From positions 33,616,741 through 33,680,740 of the forward strand of contig CM069593.1 in assembly GCA_035771175.1 (NCBI GenBank): a stretch of DNA of 64,000 nucleotides, read 5' to 3'. Below are positions 36,780-49,771 of this stretch, piece by piece. The notes beneath the pieces were generated by a model. The model ran no database searches, was not told the origin of the DNA, and saw only the letters and a list, made by a program, of their open reading frames with translations. Made by a program: the position numbers and the translations under genes. This DNA is from Paratinospora sagittata. Taxonomy: Eukaryota > Streptophyta > Magnoliopsida > Ranunculales > Menispermaceae. Positions within the stretch are counted from its first letter, which is position 1; each line of letters begins with the position of its first letter.

Positions 36780-39700
36780 TTGATATGTCGGTCGGTAAGC
36801 AAACTTATATAGCAATCAACTACCTTTTGGATCGATAAGTTAGTTGACTGACTAGTATATTGATTGACCAATCGATACGTAAATTTTAAATAACCACAAC
36901 TTTTTCGTTTTAACTATGGTTTGAGTAATTCAAAATGAGTTGGATGGAGAAAGAGAATATCTACAAATTCATATGTTGTAGCTTACTTCCGGAACACCGG
37001 TCACCGTTGATTAGTACTTTAAATAATTAGTAGCGACTGGTCCGGTCACTGATTTCTGGAAAGTCACTCAAAGCTGCTGGTTTTTTGGATCCTATCCTCA
37101 TATTTCCAATACATTTTGAATTACTCAAATCGGAGTTAAAACGAAAGAGTTATGGTCATTTCAAGTTTATTTATCGATTGGTCAATTGATATGTCGGTCG
37201 GTAAGCAAACTTATAAAGCAATCAACTACCTTTTGGATAGATAAGTTCGTTGACTGACTAGTATATTGATTGACCAATCGGTACGTAAATTTTAAATAAC
37301 CACACCTTATTCGTTTTGACTATGGTTTGAGTAATTTAAAATGAGTTCGATGGAGAAAGAGAATATCTACAAATTCATAGGCTGTAATTTACATTCGGAA
37401 CACCGGTAACCGTTGATTTGTACATTGAATATTTAGTAGGATCTGGTCTGGACACCGATTACTAAAAAGTCACCGAAAGCTGCTGGTTTTTTAGATCGTG
37501 TCCTCATATTTCCAACACATTTTGAATTACTAAAATTAGAGTTAAAACGAAAGAGTTATGGCGTTTTGACGTTTACTTATTGATTGGTCAATCGATATGC
37601 CTGTCGGTAAGCAAACTTATATATCAATCAAATATCTTTTGGATCGACAACTTAGTTGACTGACTTGTATATTGGTTGACCAATGGGTACGTAAATTTTA
37701 AATAACCACAACTTTTTCGTTTTAACTATGGTTTGAGTAATTGGAAATGAGTTTGATGGAGAAAGAGAATATCTACAAATTCATATGTTTTAGCTTACTT
37801 TCGGAACACCGGTCACCGTTGATTAGTACTTTAAATAATTAGTAGCAACTGGTCCGGTCTCTGATTACTGGAAAGTTACTCAAAGCTGCTAGTTTTTTGG
37901 ATCCTATCCACATATTTCCAACACATTTTGAATTACTCAAATCAGAGTTAAAACGCAAGAGTTATGGTCATTTCAAGTTTATTTATAGATTGGTCAATTG
38001 ATATGTCGGTCGGTAAGCAAACTTATATAGCAATCAACTACCTTTTGGATCGATAAGTTAGTTGACTGACTATTATATTTATTGACCAATCGGTACGTAA
38101 ATTTTAAATAACCACAACTTTTTCGTTTTAACTATGGTTTGAGAAATTCAAAATGGGTTGGATGGAGAAAGAGAATATCTACAAATTCATATGTTGTAGC
38201 TTACTTCTGGAACACCGGTCACCCTTGATTAGTACTTTAAATAATTAGTAGCAACTGGTCCGGTCACTGATTTCTGGAAAGTCACTTAAAGCTGCTGGTT
38301 TTTTGGATCTTTTCCTCATATTTCCAACACATTTTGAATTACTCAAATCAGAGTTAAAATAGAAGAGTTATTGTCATTTCAAGTTTATTTATCGATTGGT
38401 CAATTGATATGTCGGTCGGTAAACAAACTTATATAGCAATCAACTACCTTTTGGATCGATAAGTTAGTTGACTGACTAGTATATTGATTGACCAATCGGT
38501 ACGTAAATTTTAAATAACCACAACTTATTCGTTTTAACTATGGTTTGAGTAATTTAAAATGAGTTGAATGGAGAAAGTGAATACCTACAAATTCATAGGC
38601 TGTAACTTACATTCGGAACACCGGTAACGGTTGATTTGTACATTGAATATTTAGTAGGAACTGGTCCGGTCACCGATTACTTAAAAGTCACCGAAAGCTG
38701 CTGGTTTTTTAGATCGTGTCCTCATATTTCCAACTCATTTTGAATTACTCAAATTGGAGTTAAAACGAAAGAGTTATTGTCTTTTGACGTTTACTTATTG
38801 ATTGGTCAATCGATATGCCTGTCGGTAAGCAAACTTATATATCAATCAACTATCTTTTGGATCGACAACTTAGTTAACTGACTTGTATATTGGTTGACCA
38901 ATCGGTACGTAAATTTTAAATAACCACAACTTTTTCGTATCAACTATGGTTTGAGTAATTCAAAATGAGTTTGATGGAGAAAGAGAATATCTACAAATTC
39001 ATATGTTGTAGCTTACTTTCGGAACACCGGTCACCGTTGATTAGTACTTTAAATATTTAGTAGCAACTGGTCCGGTTACTGATTACTGGAAACTCACTCA
39101 AAGTTGCTGCTTTTTTTTATCTCGTCCACATATTTCCAACACATTTTGAATTTGTCAAATCGGAGTTAAAACGAAAGAGTTATGGTCATTTCAAGTTTAT
39201 TTATCGATTGGTCAATTGATATGTCGGTCGGTAAGCAAACATATATAGCAATCAACTACCTTTTGGATCGATAAGTTAGTTGACTGACTAGTATATCGAT
39301 TGACCAATTGGTACGTAAGTTTTGAATAACCACAACTTTTTCATTTTAACTATGGTTTGAGTAATTCAAAATGAGTTGGATGGAGAAAGAGAATTTCTAC
39401 AAATTCATATGTTGTAGCTTACTTTCGGAACACCGGTCACCGTTGATTTGTACTTTAAATAATTAGTAGCAACTGGTCCGGTCACTGATTACTGGAAAGT
39501 CAATCAAAGTTGCTGCTTTTTTGGATCTTGTCCACATATTTCCAACACATTTTGAATAAGTTAAATCGGAGTTAAAACAAAAGAGTTATGGTCATTTCAA
39601 GTTTATTTATCGATTGGTCAATTGATATGTCGGTCGGTAAGCAAACTTATATAGCAATCAACCACCTTTTGGATCGATAAGTTAGTTGACTGACTAGTAT

Positions 39701-40027
39701 ATTGATTGACCAATTGGTACGTAAATTTTAAATAACCACAACTTTTTTGTTTTAACTGTGGTTTGAGTAATTGAAAATGAGTTTGATGGAGAAAGGGAAT
39801 ATCTACAAATTCATATGTTGTAGCTTACTTTGGGAACACCGGTCACCGTTGATTAGTACTTTAAATATTTAGTAACAACTGGTCCGGTCACTGATTACTG
39901 GAAAGTCAATCAAAGTTGCTGCTTTTTTGGATCTTGTCCACATATTTCCAACACATTTTGAATTAGTTAAATCGAAGTTAAAACGAAAGAGTTATGGTCA
40001 TTTTAAGTTTATTTATCGATTGGTCAA
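36780..40027 (+). repeat. Eight-monomer higher-order unit of array 2, copy 2 (3,248 bp)
   Basis: Same order of marker monomers as copy 1 at offset 3,248-3,249, with very few differences. At the sixth position it has the version with GGTTACTGATTACTGG and a long T run, which copy 1 lacks but the copy at 41652-44897 shares. Confidence 0.88.
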
Positions 40028-41651
40028 TTGATATGTCGGTCGGTAAGCAAACTTATATAGCAATCAACCACCTTTTGGATCGATAAGTTAGTTGACTGAC
40101 TAGTATATTGATTGACCAATCGGTACGTAAATTTTAAATAACCACAACTTTTTCGTTTTAACTATGGTTTGAGTAATTCAAAATGAGTTGGATGGAGAAA
40201 GAGAATATCTACAAATTCATATGTTGTAGCTTACATCCGGAACACCGGTCACCGTTGATTAGTACTTTAAATAATTAGTAGCGACTGGTCCGGTCACTGA
40301 TTACTGGAAAGTCACTCAAAGCTGCTGGTTTTTTGGATCCTATCCTCATATTTCCAACACATTTTGAATTACTCAAATCGGAGTTAAAACGAAAGAGTTA
40401 TGGTCATTTCAAGTTTATTTATCGATTGGTCAATTGATATGTCGGTCGGTAAGCAAACTTATAAAGCAATCAACTACCTTTTGGATAGATAAGTTCGTTG
40501 ACTGACTAGTATATCGATTGACCAATCGGTACGTAAATTTTAAATAACCACACCTTATTCGTTTTGACTATGGTTTGAGTAATTTTAAATGAGTTCGATG
40601 GAGAAAGAGAATATCTACAAATTCATAGGCTGTAATTTACATTCGGAACACCGGTAACCGTTGATTTGTACATTGAATATTTAGTAGGATCTGGTCTGGA
40701 CACCGATTACTAAAAAGTCACCGAAAGCTGCTGGTTTTTTAGATCGTGTCCTCATATTTCCAACACATTTTGAATTACTAAAATTAGAGTTAAAACGAAA
40801 GAGTTATGGCCTTTTGACGTTTACTTATTGATTGGTCAATCGATATGCCTGTCGGTAAGCAAACTTATATATCAATCAAATATCTTTTGGATCGACAACT
40901 TAGTTGACTGACTTGTATATTGGTTGACCAATAGGTACGTAAATTTTAAATAACCACAACTTTTTCGTTTTAACTATGGTTTGAGTAATTGAAAATGAGT
41001 TTGATGGAGAAAGAGAATATCTACAAATTCATATGTTGTAGCTTACTTTCGGAACACCGGTCACCATTGATTAGTACTTTAAATAATTAGTAGCAACTGG
41101 TCCGGTCTCTGATTACTGGAAAGTTACTCAAAGCTGCTAGTTTTTTGGATCCTATCCACATATTTCCAACACATTTTGAATTACTCAAATCGGAGTTAAA
41201 ACGCAAGAGTTATGGTCATTTCAAGTTTATTTATAGATTGGTCAATTGATATGTCGGTCGGTAAGCAAACTTATATAGCAATCAACTACCTTTTGGATCG
41301 ATAAGTTAGTTGACTGACTAGTATATTGATTGACCAATTGGTACGTAAATTTTAAATAACCACAACTTTTTTGTTTTAACTGTGGTTTGAGTAATTGAAA
41401 ATGAGTTTGATGGAGAAAGGGAATATCTACAAATTCATATGTTGTAGCTTACTTTGGGAACACCGGTCACCGTTGATTAGTACTTTAAATATTTAGTAAC
41501 AACTGGTCCGGTCACTGATTACTGGAAAGTCAATCAAAGTTGCTGCTTTTTTGGATCTTGTCCACATATTTCCAACACATTTTGAATTAGTTAAATCGAA
41601 GTTAAAACGAAAGAGTTATGGTCATTTCAAGTTTATTTATCGATTGGTCAA
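40028..41651 (+). repeat. Shortened higher-order unit of array 2 (four of eight monomers, with a hybrid monomer)
   Basis: 1,624 bp, four monomers. It begins as a normal unit, but the monomer anchored at 41246 starts as the fourth type (ATAGATTGG) and continues as the eighth type (CCAATTGGTACG, TTTTTTGTTTTAACTGTGG, GAGAAAGGGAAT). The switch lies between about 41235 and 41320. Four monomers' worth is missing, in frame with the 406-bp period, as expected from unequal exchange between homologous monomers. Confidence 0.85.
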
Positions 41652-44600
41652 TTGATATGTCGGTCGGTAAGCAAACTTATATAGCAATCAACCACCTTTT
41701 GGATCGATAAGTTAGTTGACTGACTAGTATATTGATTGACCAATCGGTACGTAAATTTTAAATAACCACAACTTTTTCGTTTTAACTATGGTTTGAGTAA
41801 TTCAAAATGAGTTGGATGGAGAAAGAGAATATCTACAAATTCATATGTTGTAGCTTACTTCCGGAACACCGGTCACCGTTGATTAGTACTTTAAATAATT
41901 AGTAGCGACTGGTCCGGTCACTGATTACTGGAAAGTCACTCAAAGCTGCTGGTTTTTTGGATCCTATCCTCATATTTCCAACACATTTTGAATTACTCAA
42001 ATCGGAGTTAAAACGAAAGAGTTATGGTCATTTCAAGTTTATTTATCGATTGGTCAATTGATATGTCGGTCGGTAAGCAAACTTATAAAGCAATCAACTA
42101 CCTTTTGGATAGATAAGTTCGTTGACTGACTAGTATATTGATTGACCAATCGGTACGTAAATTTTAAATAACCACACCTTATTCGTTTTGACTATGGTTT
42201 GAGTAATTTAAAATGAGTTCGATGGAGAAAGAGAATATCTACAAATTCATAGGCTGTAATTTACATTCGGAACACCGGTAACCGTTGATTTGTACATTGA
42301 ATATTTAGTAGGATCTGGTCTGGACACCGATTACTAAAAAGTCACCGAAAGCTGCTGGTTTTTTAGATCGTGTCCTCATATTTCCAACACATTTTGAATT
42401 ACTAAAATTAGAGTTAAAACGAAAGAGTTATGGCCTTTTGACGTTTACTTATTGATTGGTCAATCGATATGCCTGTCGGTAAGCAAACTTATATATCAAT
42501 CAAATATCTTTTGGATCGACAACTTAGTTGACTGACTTGTATATTGGTTGACCAATAGGTACGTAAATTTTAAATAACCACAACTTTTTCGTTTTAACTA
42601 TGGTTTGAGTAATTGAAAATGAGTTTGATGGAGAAAGAGAATATCTACAAATTCATATGTTGTAGCTTACTTTCGGAACACCGGTCACCGTTGATTAGTA
42701 CTTTAAATAATTAGTAGCAACTGGTCCGGTCTCTGATTACTGGAAAGTTACTCAAAGCTGCTAGTTTTTTGGATCCTATCCACATATTTCCAACACATTT
42801 TGAATTACTCAAATCGGAGTTAAAACGCAAGAGTTATGGTCATTTCAAGTTTATTTATAGATTGGTCAATTGATATGTCGGTCGGTAAGCAAACTTATAT
42901 AGCAATCAACTACCTTTTGGATCGATAAGTTAGTTGACTGACTATTATATTTATTGACCAATCGGTACGTAAATTTTAAATAACCACAACTTTTTCGTTT
43001 TAACTATGGTTTGAGAAATTCAAAATGGGTTGGATGGAGAAAGAGAATATCTACAAATTCATATGTTGTAGCTTACTTCTGGAACACCGGGCACCCTTGA
43101 TTAGTACTTTAAATAATTAGTAGCAACTGGTCCGGTAACTGATTTCTGGAAAGTCACTTAAAGCTGCTGGTTTTTTGGATCCTTTCCTCATATTTCAAAC
43201 ACATTTTGAATTACTCAAATCAGAGTTAAAATAGAAGAGTTATTGTCATTTCAAGTTTATTTATCGATTGGTCAATTGATATGTCGGTCGGTAAGCAAAC
43301 TTATATAGCAATCAACTACCTTTTGGATCGATAAGTTAGTTGACTGACTAGTATATTGATTGACCAATCGGTACGTAAATTTTAAATAACCACAACTTAT
43401 TCGTTTTAACTATGGTTTGAGTAATTAAAATGAGTTGGATGGAGAAAGTGAATACCTACAAATTCATAGGCTGTAACTTACATTCGGAACACCGGTAACG
43501 GTTGATTTGTACATTGAATATTTAGTAGGAACTGGTCCGGTCACCGATTACTAAAAAGTCACCGAAAGCTGCTGGTTTTTTAGATCGTGTCCTCATATTT
43601 CCAACTCATTTTGAATTACTCAGATTGGAGTTAAAACGAAAGAGTTATTGTCTTTTGACGTTTACTTATTGATTGGTCAATCGATATGCCTGTCGGTAAG
43701 CAAACTTATATATCAATCAACTATCTTTTGGATCGACAACTTAGTTAACTGACTTGTATATTGGTTGACCAATCGGTACGTAAATTTTAAATAACCACAA
43801 CTTTTTCGTATCAACTATGGTTTGAGTAATTCAAAATGAGTTTGATGGAGAAAGAGAATATCTACAAATTCATATGTTGTAGCTTACTTTCGGAACACCG
43901 GTCACGTTGATTAGTACTTTAAATATTTAGTAGCAACTGGTCCGGTTACTGATTACTGGAAAGTCACTCAAAGTTGCTGCTTTTTTTTATCTCGTCCACA
44001 TATTTCCAACACATTTTGAATTTGTCAAATTGGAGTTAAAACGAAAGAGTTATGGTCATTTCAAGTTTATTTATCGATTGGTCAATTGATATGTCGGTCG
44101 GTAAGCAAACTTATATAGCAATCAACTACCTTTTGGATCGATAAGTTAGTTGACTGACTAGTATATTGTTTGACCAATTGGTACGTAAGTTTTAAATAAC
44201 CACAACTTTTTCATTTTAACTATGGTTTGAGTAATTCAAAATGAGTTGGCTGGAGAAAGAGAATATCTACAAATTCATATGTTGTAGCTTACTTTCGGAA
44301 CACCGGTCACCGTTGATTTGTACTTTAAATAATTAGTAGCAACTGGTCCGGTCACTGATTACTGGAAAGTCAATCAAAGTTGCTGCTTTTTTGGATCTTG
44401 TCCACATATTTCCAACACATTTTGAATAAGTTAAATCGGAGTTAAAACGAAAGAGTTATGGTCATTTCAAGTTTATTTATCGATTGGTCAATTGATATGT
44501 CGGTCGGTAAGCAAACTTATATAGCAATCAACTACCTTTTGGATCGATAAGTTAGTTGACTGACTAGTATATTGATTGACCAATTGGTACTTAAATTTTA

Positions 44601-44897
44601 AATAACCACAACTTTTTTGTTTTAACTGTGGTTTGAGTAATTGAAAATGAGTTTGATGGAGAAAGGGAATATCTACAAATTCATATGTTGTAGCTTACTT
44701 TGGGAACACCGGTCACCGTTGATTAGTACTTTAAATATTTAGTAGCAACTGGTCCGGTCACTGATTACTGGAAAGTCAATCAAAGTTGCTGCTTTTTTGG
44801 ATCTTGTCCACATATTTCCAACACATTTTGAATTAGTTAAATCGGAGTTAAAACGAAAGAGTTATGGTCATTTCAAGTTTATTTATCGATTGGTCAA
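41652..44897 (+). repeat. Eight-monomer higher-order unit of array 2, third full copy (3,246 bp)
   Basis: Full marker series again, with small deletions near 43430 and 43905. It shares private variants with the shortened unit (ATGGCCTTTTGACG at ~40806 and ~42429; CCAATAGGTACG at ~40928 and ~42552), where copies 1 and 2 have ATGGCGTTTTGACG and CCAATGGGTACG. The shortened unit and this one are therefore closest relatives. Confidence 0.87.
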
Positions 44898-47334
44898 TTG
44901 ATATGTCGGTCGGTAAGCAAACTTATATAGCAATCAACTACCTTTTGGATCGATAAGTTAGTTGACTGACTAGTATATTGATTGACCAATCGGTACGTAA
45001 ATTTTAAATAACCACAACTTTTTCGTTTTAACTATGGTCTGAGTAATTCAAAATGATTTGGATGGAGAATGAGAATGTCAACAAATTCATATGCTGTAGC
45101 TTACTTTCGAAAGACCGGTCACCGTTGATTAGTACTTTAAATAATTAGTAGCAACTGGTCCGGTCACTGATTACGGGGAAAGTCACTCAAAGCCGCTGGT
45201 TTTTTGGATCCTATCCTCATATTTCCAACACATTTTGAATTACTCAAATCGGAGTTAAAACGGAAGAGTTATGGTCATTTCAAGTTTATTTATCGATTGG
45301 TCAATTGATATGTCGGTCGGTAAGCAAACTTATATAGCAATCAACTACCTTTTGGATCGATAAGTTAGTTGACTGACTAGTATATTGATTGACCAATCGG
45401 TACGTAAATTTTAAATAACCACAACTTATTCGTTTTAACTATAGTTTGAGTAATTTAAAATTAGTTGGATGGAGAAAGAGAATACCTACAAATTCATAGG
45501 TTGTAACTTACATTCGGAACACCGGTAACGGTTGATTTGTACATTGAATATTGAGTAGGAACTGGTCCGGTCACCGATTACTAAAAAGTCACCGAAAGCT
45601 GCTGGTTTTTTAGATCGTGTCCTCATATTTCCAACACATTTTGAATTACTCAAATTGGAGTTAAAACGAAAGAGTTATGGTCTTTTGACGTTTACTTATT
45701 GATTGGTCAATCGATATGCCTGTCGGTAAGCAAACTTATATATCAATCAACTATCTTTTGGATCGACAACTTAGTTGACTGACTTGTATATTGGCCGACC
45801 AATCGGTACGTAAATTTTAAATAACCACAACTTTTTCGTATCAACTATGGTTTGAGTAATTGAAAATGAGTTTGATGGAGAAAGAGAATATCTACAAATT
45901 CATATGTTGTAGCTTACTTTCGGAACACCGGTCACCGTTGATTAGTACTTTAAATATTTAGTAGCAACTGGTCAGGTTACTGATTACTGGAAAGTCACTC
46001 AAAGTTGCTGCTTTTTTTTATCCTGTCCACATATTTCCAACACATTTTGAATTTGTCAAATCGGAGTTAAAACGAAAGAGTTATGGTCATTTCAAGTTTA
46101 TTTATCGATTGGTCAATTGATATGTCGGTCGGTAAGCAAACTTATATAGCAATCAAGTACCTTTTGGATCGATAAGTTAGTTGACTGACTAGTATATTGA
46201 TTGACCAATCGGTACGTAAATTTTAAATAACCACAACTTTTTCGTATCAACTATGGTTTGAGTAATTGAAAATGAGTTTGATGGAGAAAGAGAATATCTA
46301 CAAATTCATATGTTGTAGCTTACTTTCGGAACACCGGTCACCGTTGATTAGTACTTTAAATATTTAGTAGCAACTGGTCCGGTTACTGATTATTGGAAAG
46401 TCACTCAAAGTTGCTGCTTTTTTTTATCCTGTCCACATATTTCCAACACATTTTGAATTTGTCAAATCGGAGTTAAAACGAAAGAGTTATGGTCATTTCA
46501 AGTTTATTTATCGATTGGTCAATTGATATGTCGGTCGGTAAGCAAACTTATATAGCAATCATCTACCTTTTGGATCGATAAGTTAGTTGACTGACTAGTA
46601 TATTGATTGACCAATTGGTACGTAAATTTTAAATAACCACAACTTTTTCGTATCAACTATGGTTTGAGTAATTGAAAATGAGTTTGATGGAGAAAGAGAA
46701 TATCTACAAATTCATATGTTGTAGCTTACTTTCGGAACACCGGTCACCGTTGATTAGTACTTTAAATATTTAGTAGCAACTGGTCCGGTTACTGATTATT
46801 GGAAAGTCACTCAAAGTTGCTGCTTTTTTTTATCCTGTCCACATATTTCCAACACATTTTGAATTTGTCAAATCGGAGTTAAAACGAAAGAGTTATGGTC
46901 ATTTCAAGTTTATTTATCGATTGGTCAATTGATATGTCGGTCGGTAAGCAAACTTATATAGCAATCAACTACCTTTTGGATCGATAAGTTAGTTGACTGA
47001 CTAGTATATTGATTGACCAATTGGTACGTAAATTTTAAATAACCACAACTTTTTTGTTTTAACTGTGGTTTGAGTAATTGAAAATGAGTTTGATGGAGAA
47101 AGGGAATATCTACAAATTCAGATGCTGTAGCTTACTTTCGGAACACCGGTCACCGTTGATTAGTACTTTAAATAATTAGTAGCAACTGGCCCGATCACTG
47201 ATTACTGGAAAGTTACTCAAAGCTGCTGGTTTTTCGGATCCTGTCCACATATTTCAAACACATTTTGAATTACTCAAATCGGAGTTAAAACGGAAGAGTT
47301 ATGGTCATTTCAAGTTTATTTATCGATTGGTCAA
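44898..47334 (+). repeat. Array 2 transition zone with a run of three near-identical monomers
   Basis: Six monomers. The first has new markers (ATGGTCTGAG, GAATGAGAATGTCAAC near 45036-45080). Then a block with CGTATCAACTATGG and a long T run followed by ATCCTGTCC is repeated at single-monomer spacing (CGTATCAAC at about 45838, 46243, 46649). This is recent monomer-scale amplification rather than a multi-monomer unit. No gene is seen. Confidence 0.82.
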
Positions 47335-49771
47335 TTGATATGTCGGTCGGTAAGCAAACTTATATAGCAATCAACTACCTTTTGGATCGATAAGTTAGTT
47401 GACTGACTAGTATATTGATTGACCAATCGGAACGTAAATTTTAAATAACCACAACTTTTTCGTTTCAACTATGGTCTGAGTAATTCAAAATGATTTGGAT
47501 GGAGAATGAGAATGTCAACAAATTCATATGCTGTAGCTTACTTTCGAAACACCGGTCACCGTTGATTAGTACTTTAAATAATTAGTAGCAACTGGTCCGG
47601 TCACTGATTACGGGGAAAGTCACTCAAAGCTGCTGGTTTTTTGGATCCTATCCTCATATTTCGAACACATTTTGAATTACTCAAATCGGAGTTAAAACGG
47701 AAGAGTTATGGTCATTTCAAGTTTATTTATCGATTGGTCAATTGATATGTCGGTCGGTAAGCAAACTTATATAGCAATCAACTACCTTTTGGATCGACAA
47801 GTTAGTTGACTGACTAGTATATTGATTGACCAATCGGTACGTAAATTTTAAATAACCACAACTTATTCGTTTTAACTATGGTTTGAGTAATTTAAAATGA
47901 GTTGGATGGAGAAAGAGAATACCTACAAATTCATAGGCTGTAACTTACATTCGGAACACCGGTAACGGTTGATTTGTACATTGAATATTTAGTAGGAACT
48001 GGTCCGGTCACCGATTACTAAAAAGTCACCGAAAGCTGCTGGTTTTTTAGATCGTGTCCTCATATTTCCAACACATTTTGAATTACTCAAATTGGAGTTA
48101 AAACGAAAGAGTTATGGTCTTTTGACGTTTACTTATTGATTGGTCAATCGATATGCCTGTCGGTAAGCAAACTTATATATCAATCAACTATCTTTTGGAT
48201 CGACAACTTAGTTGACTGACTTGTATATTGGTTGACCAATCGGTACGTAAATTTTAAATAACCACAACTTTTTCGTTTCAACTATGGTTTGACTAATTGA
48301 AAATGAGTTTGATGGAGAAAGAGAATATCTACAAATTCATATGTTGTAGCTTACTTTCGGAACACCGGTCACCGTTGATTAGTACTTTAAATAATTAGTA
48401 GCAACTGGCCCGATCACTGATTACTGGAATGTTACTCAAAACTGCTGGTTTTTTGAATCCTGTCCACATATTTCCAACACATTTAGAATTTGTCAAATCG
48501 GAGTTAAAACGAAAGAGTTATGGTCATTTCAAGTTTATTTATCGATTGGTCAATTGATATGTCGGTCGGTAAGCAAACTTATATAGCAATCAACTACCTT
48601 TTGGATCGATAAGTTAGTTGACTGACTAGTATATTGATTGACCAATTGGTACTTAAATTTTAAATAACCACAACTTTTTCGTTTTAACTGTGGTTTGAGT
48701 AATTGAAAATGAGTTTGATGGAGAAAGGGAATATCTACAAATTCATATGCTGTAGCTTACTTTCGGAACACCGGTCACCGTTGATTAGTACTTTAAATAT
48801 TTAGTAGCAACTTGTCCGGTCACTGATTACTGGAAAGTCACTCAAAGTTGCTGCTTTTTTGGATCTTGTCCACATATTTCCAACACATTTTGAATTAGTT
48901 AAATCAGAGTTAAAACGAAAGAGTTATGGTCATTTCAAGTTTATTTATCGATTGGTCAATTGATATGTCGGTCGGTAAGCAAACTTATATAGCTATCAAC
49001 TACCTTTTGGATCGATAAGTTAGTTGACTGACTAGTATATTGATTGACCAATCGGTACGTAAATTTTAAATAACCACAACTTTTTCGTTTTAACTATGGT
49101 TTGAGTAATTCAAAATGAGTTGGATGGACAAAGAGAATATCTACAAATTCATATGTTGTAGCTTTCTTCTGGAACACCGGTCACCGTTGATTAGTACTTT
49201 AAATAATTAGTAGCAACTGGCCCGATCACTGATTACTGGAAAGTTACTCAAAGCTGCTGGTTTTTTGGATCCTGTCCACATATTTCCAACACATTTTGAA
49301 TTAGTTAAATCGGAGTTAAAACGGAAGAGTTATGGTCATTTCAAGTTTATTTATCGATTGGTCAATTGATATGTCGGTCGGTAAGCAAACTTATATAGCA
49401 ATCAACTACCTTTTGGATCGATAAGTTAGTTGACTGACTAGTATATTGATTGACCAATTGGTACGTAAATTTTAAATAACCACAACTTTTTCGTTTTAAC
49501 TATGGTTTGACTAATTCAAAATGAGTTGGATGGACAAAGAGAATATCTACAAATTCATATGTTGTAGCTTTCTTCCGGAACACCGGTCACCGTTGATTAG
49601 TACTTTAAATAATTAGTAGCAACTGGCCCGATCATTGATTACTGGAAAGTTACTCAAAGCTGCTGGTTTTTTGGATCCTGTCCACATATTTCCAACACAT
49701 TTTGAATTGCTCAAATCGGAGTTAAAACGGAAGAGTTAAGGTCATTTCAAGTTAATTTATCGATTGGTCAA
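47335..49771 (+). repeat. Six-monomer higher-order unit of array 2, copy 1 (2,437 bp)
   Basis: The marker GGTCTGAG with GAATGAGAATGTCAAC occurs at 47473 and again at 49910, exactly 2,437 bp later. Between them the other monomers match one to one (for example ACTGGAATGTTACTC with TTTTTTGAATCC near 48424 and 50861; GTAGCTTTCTTC near 49157 and 51594). Confidence 0.87.
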
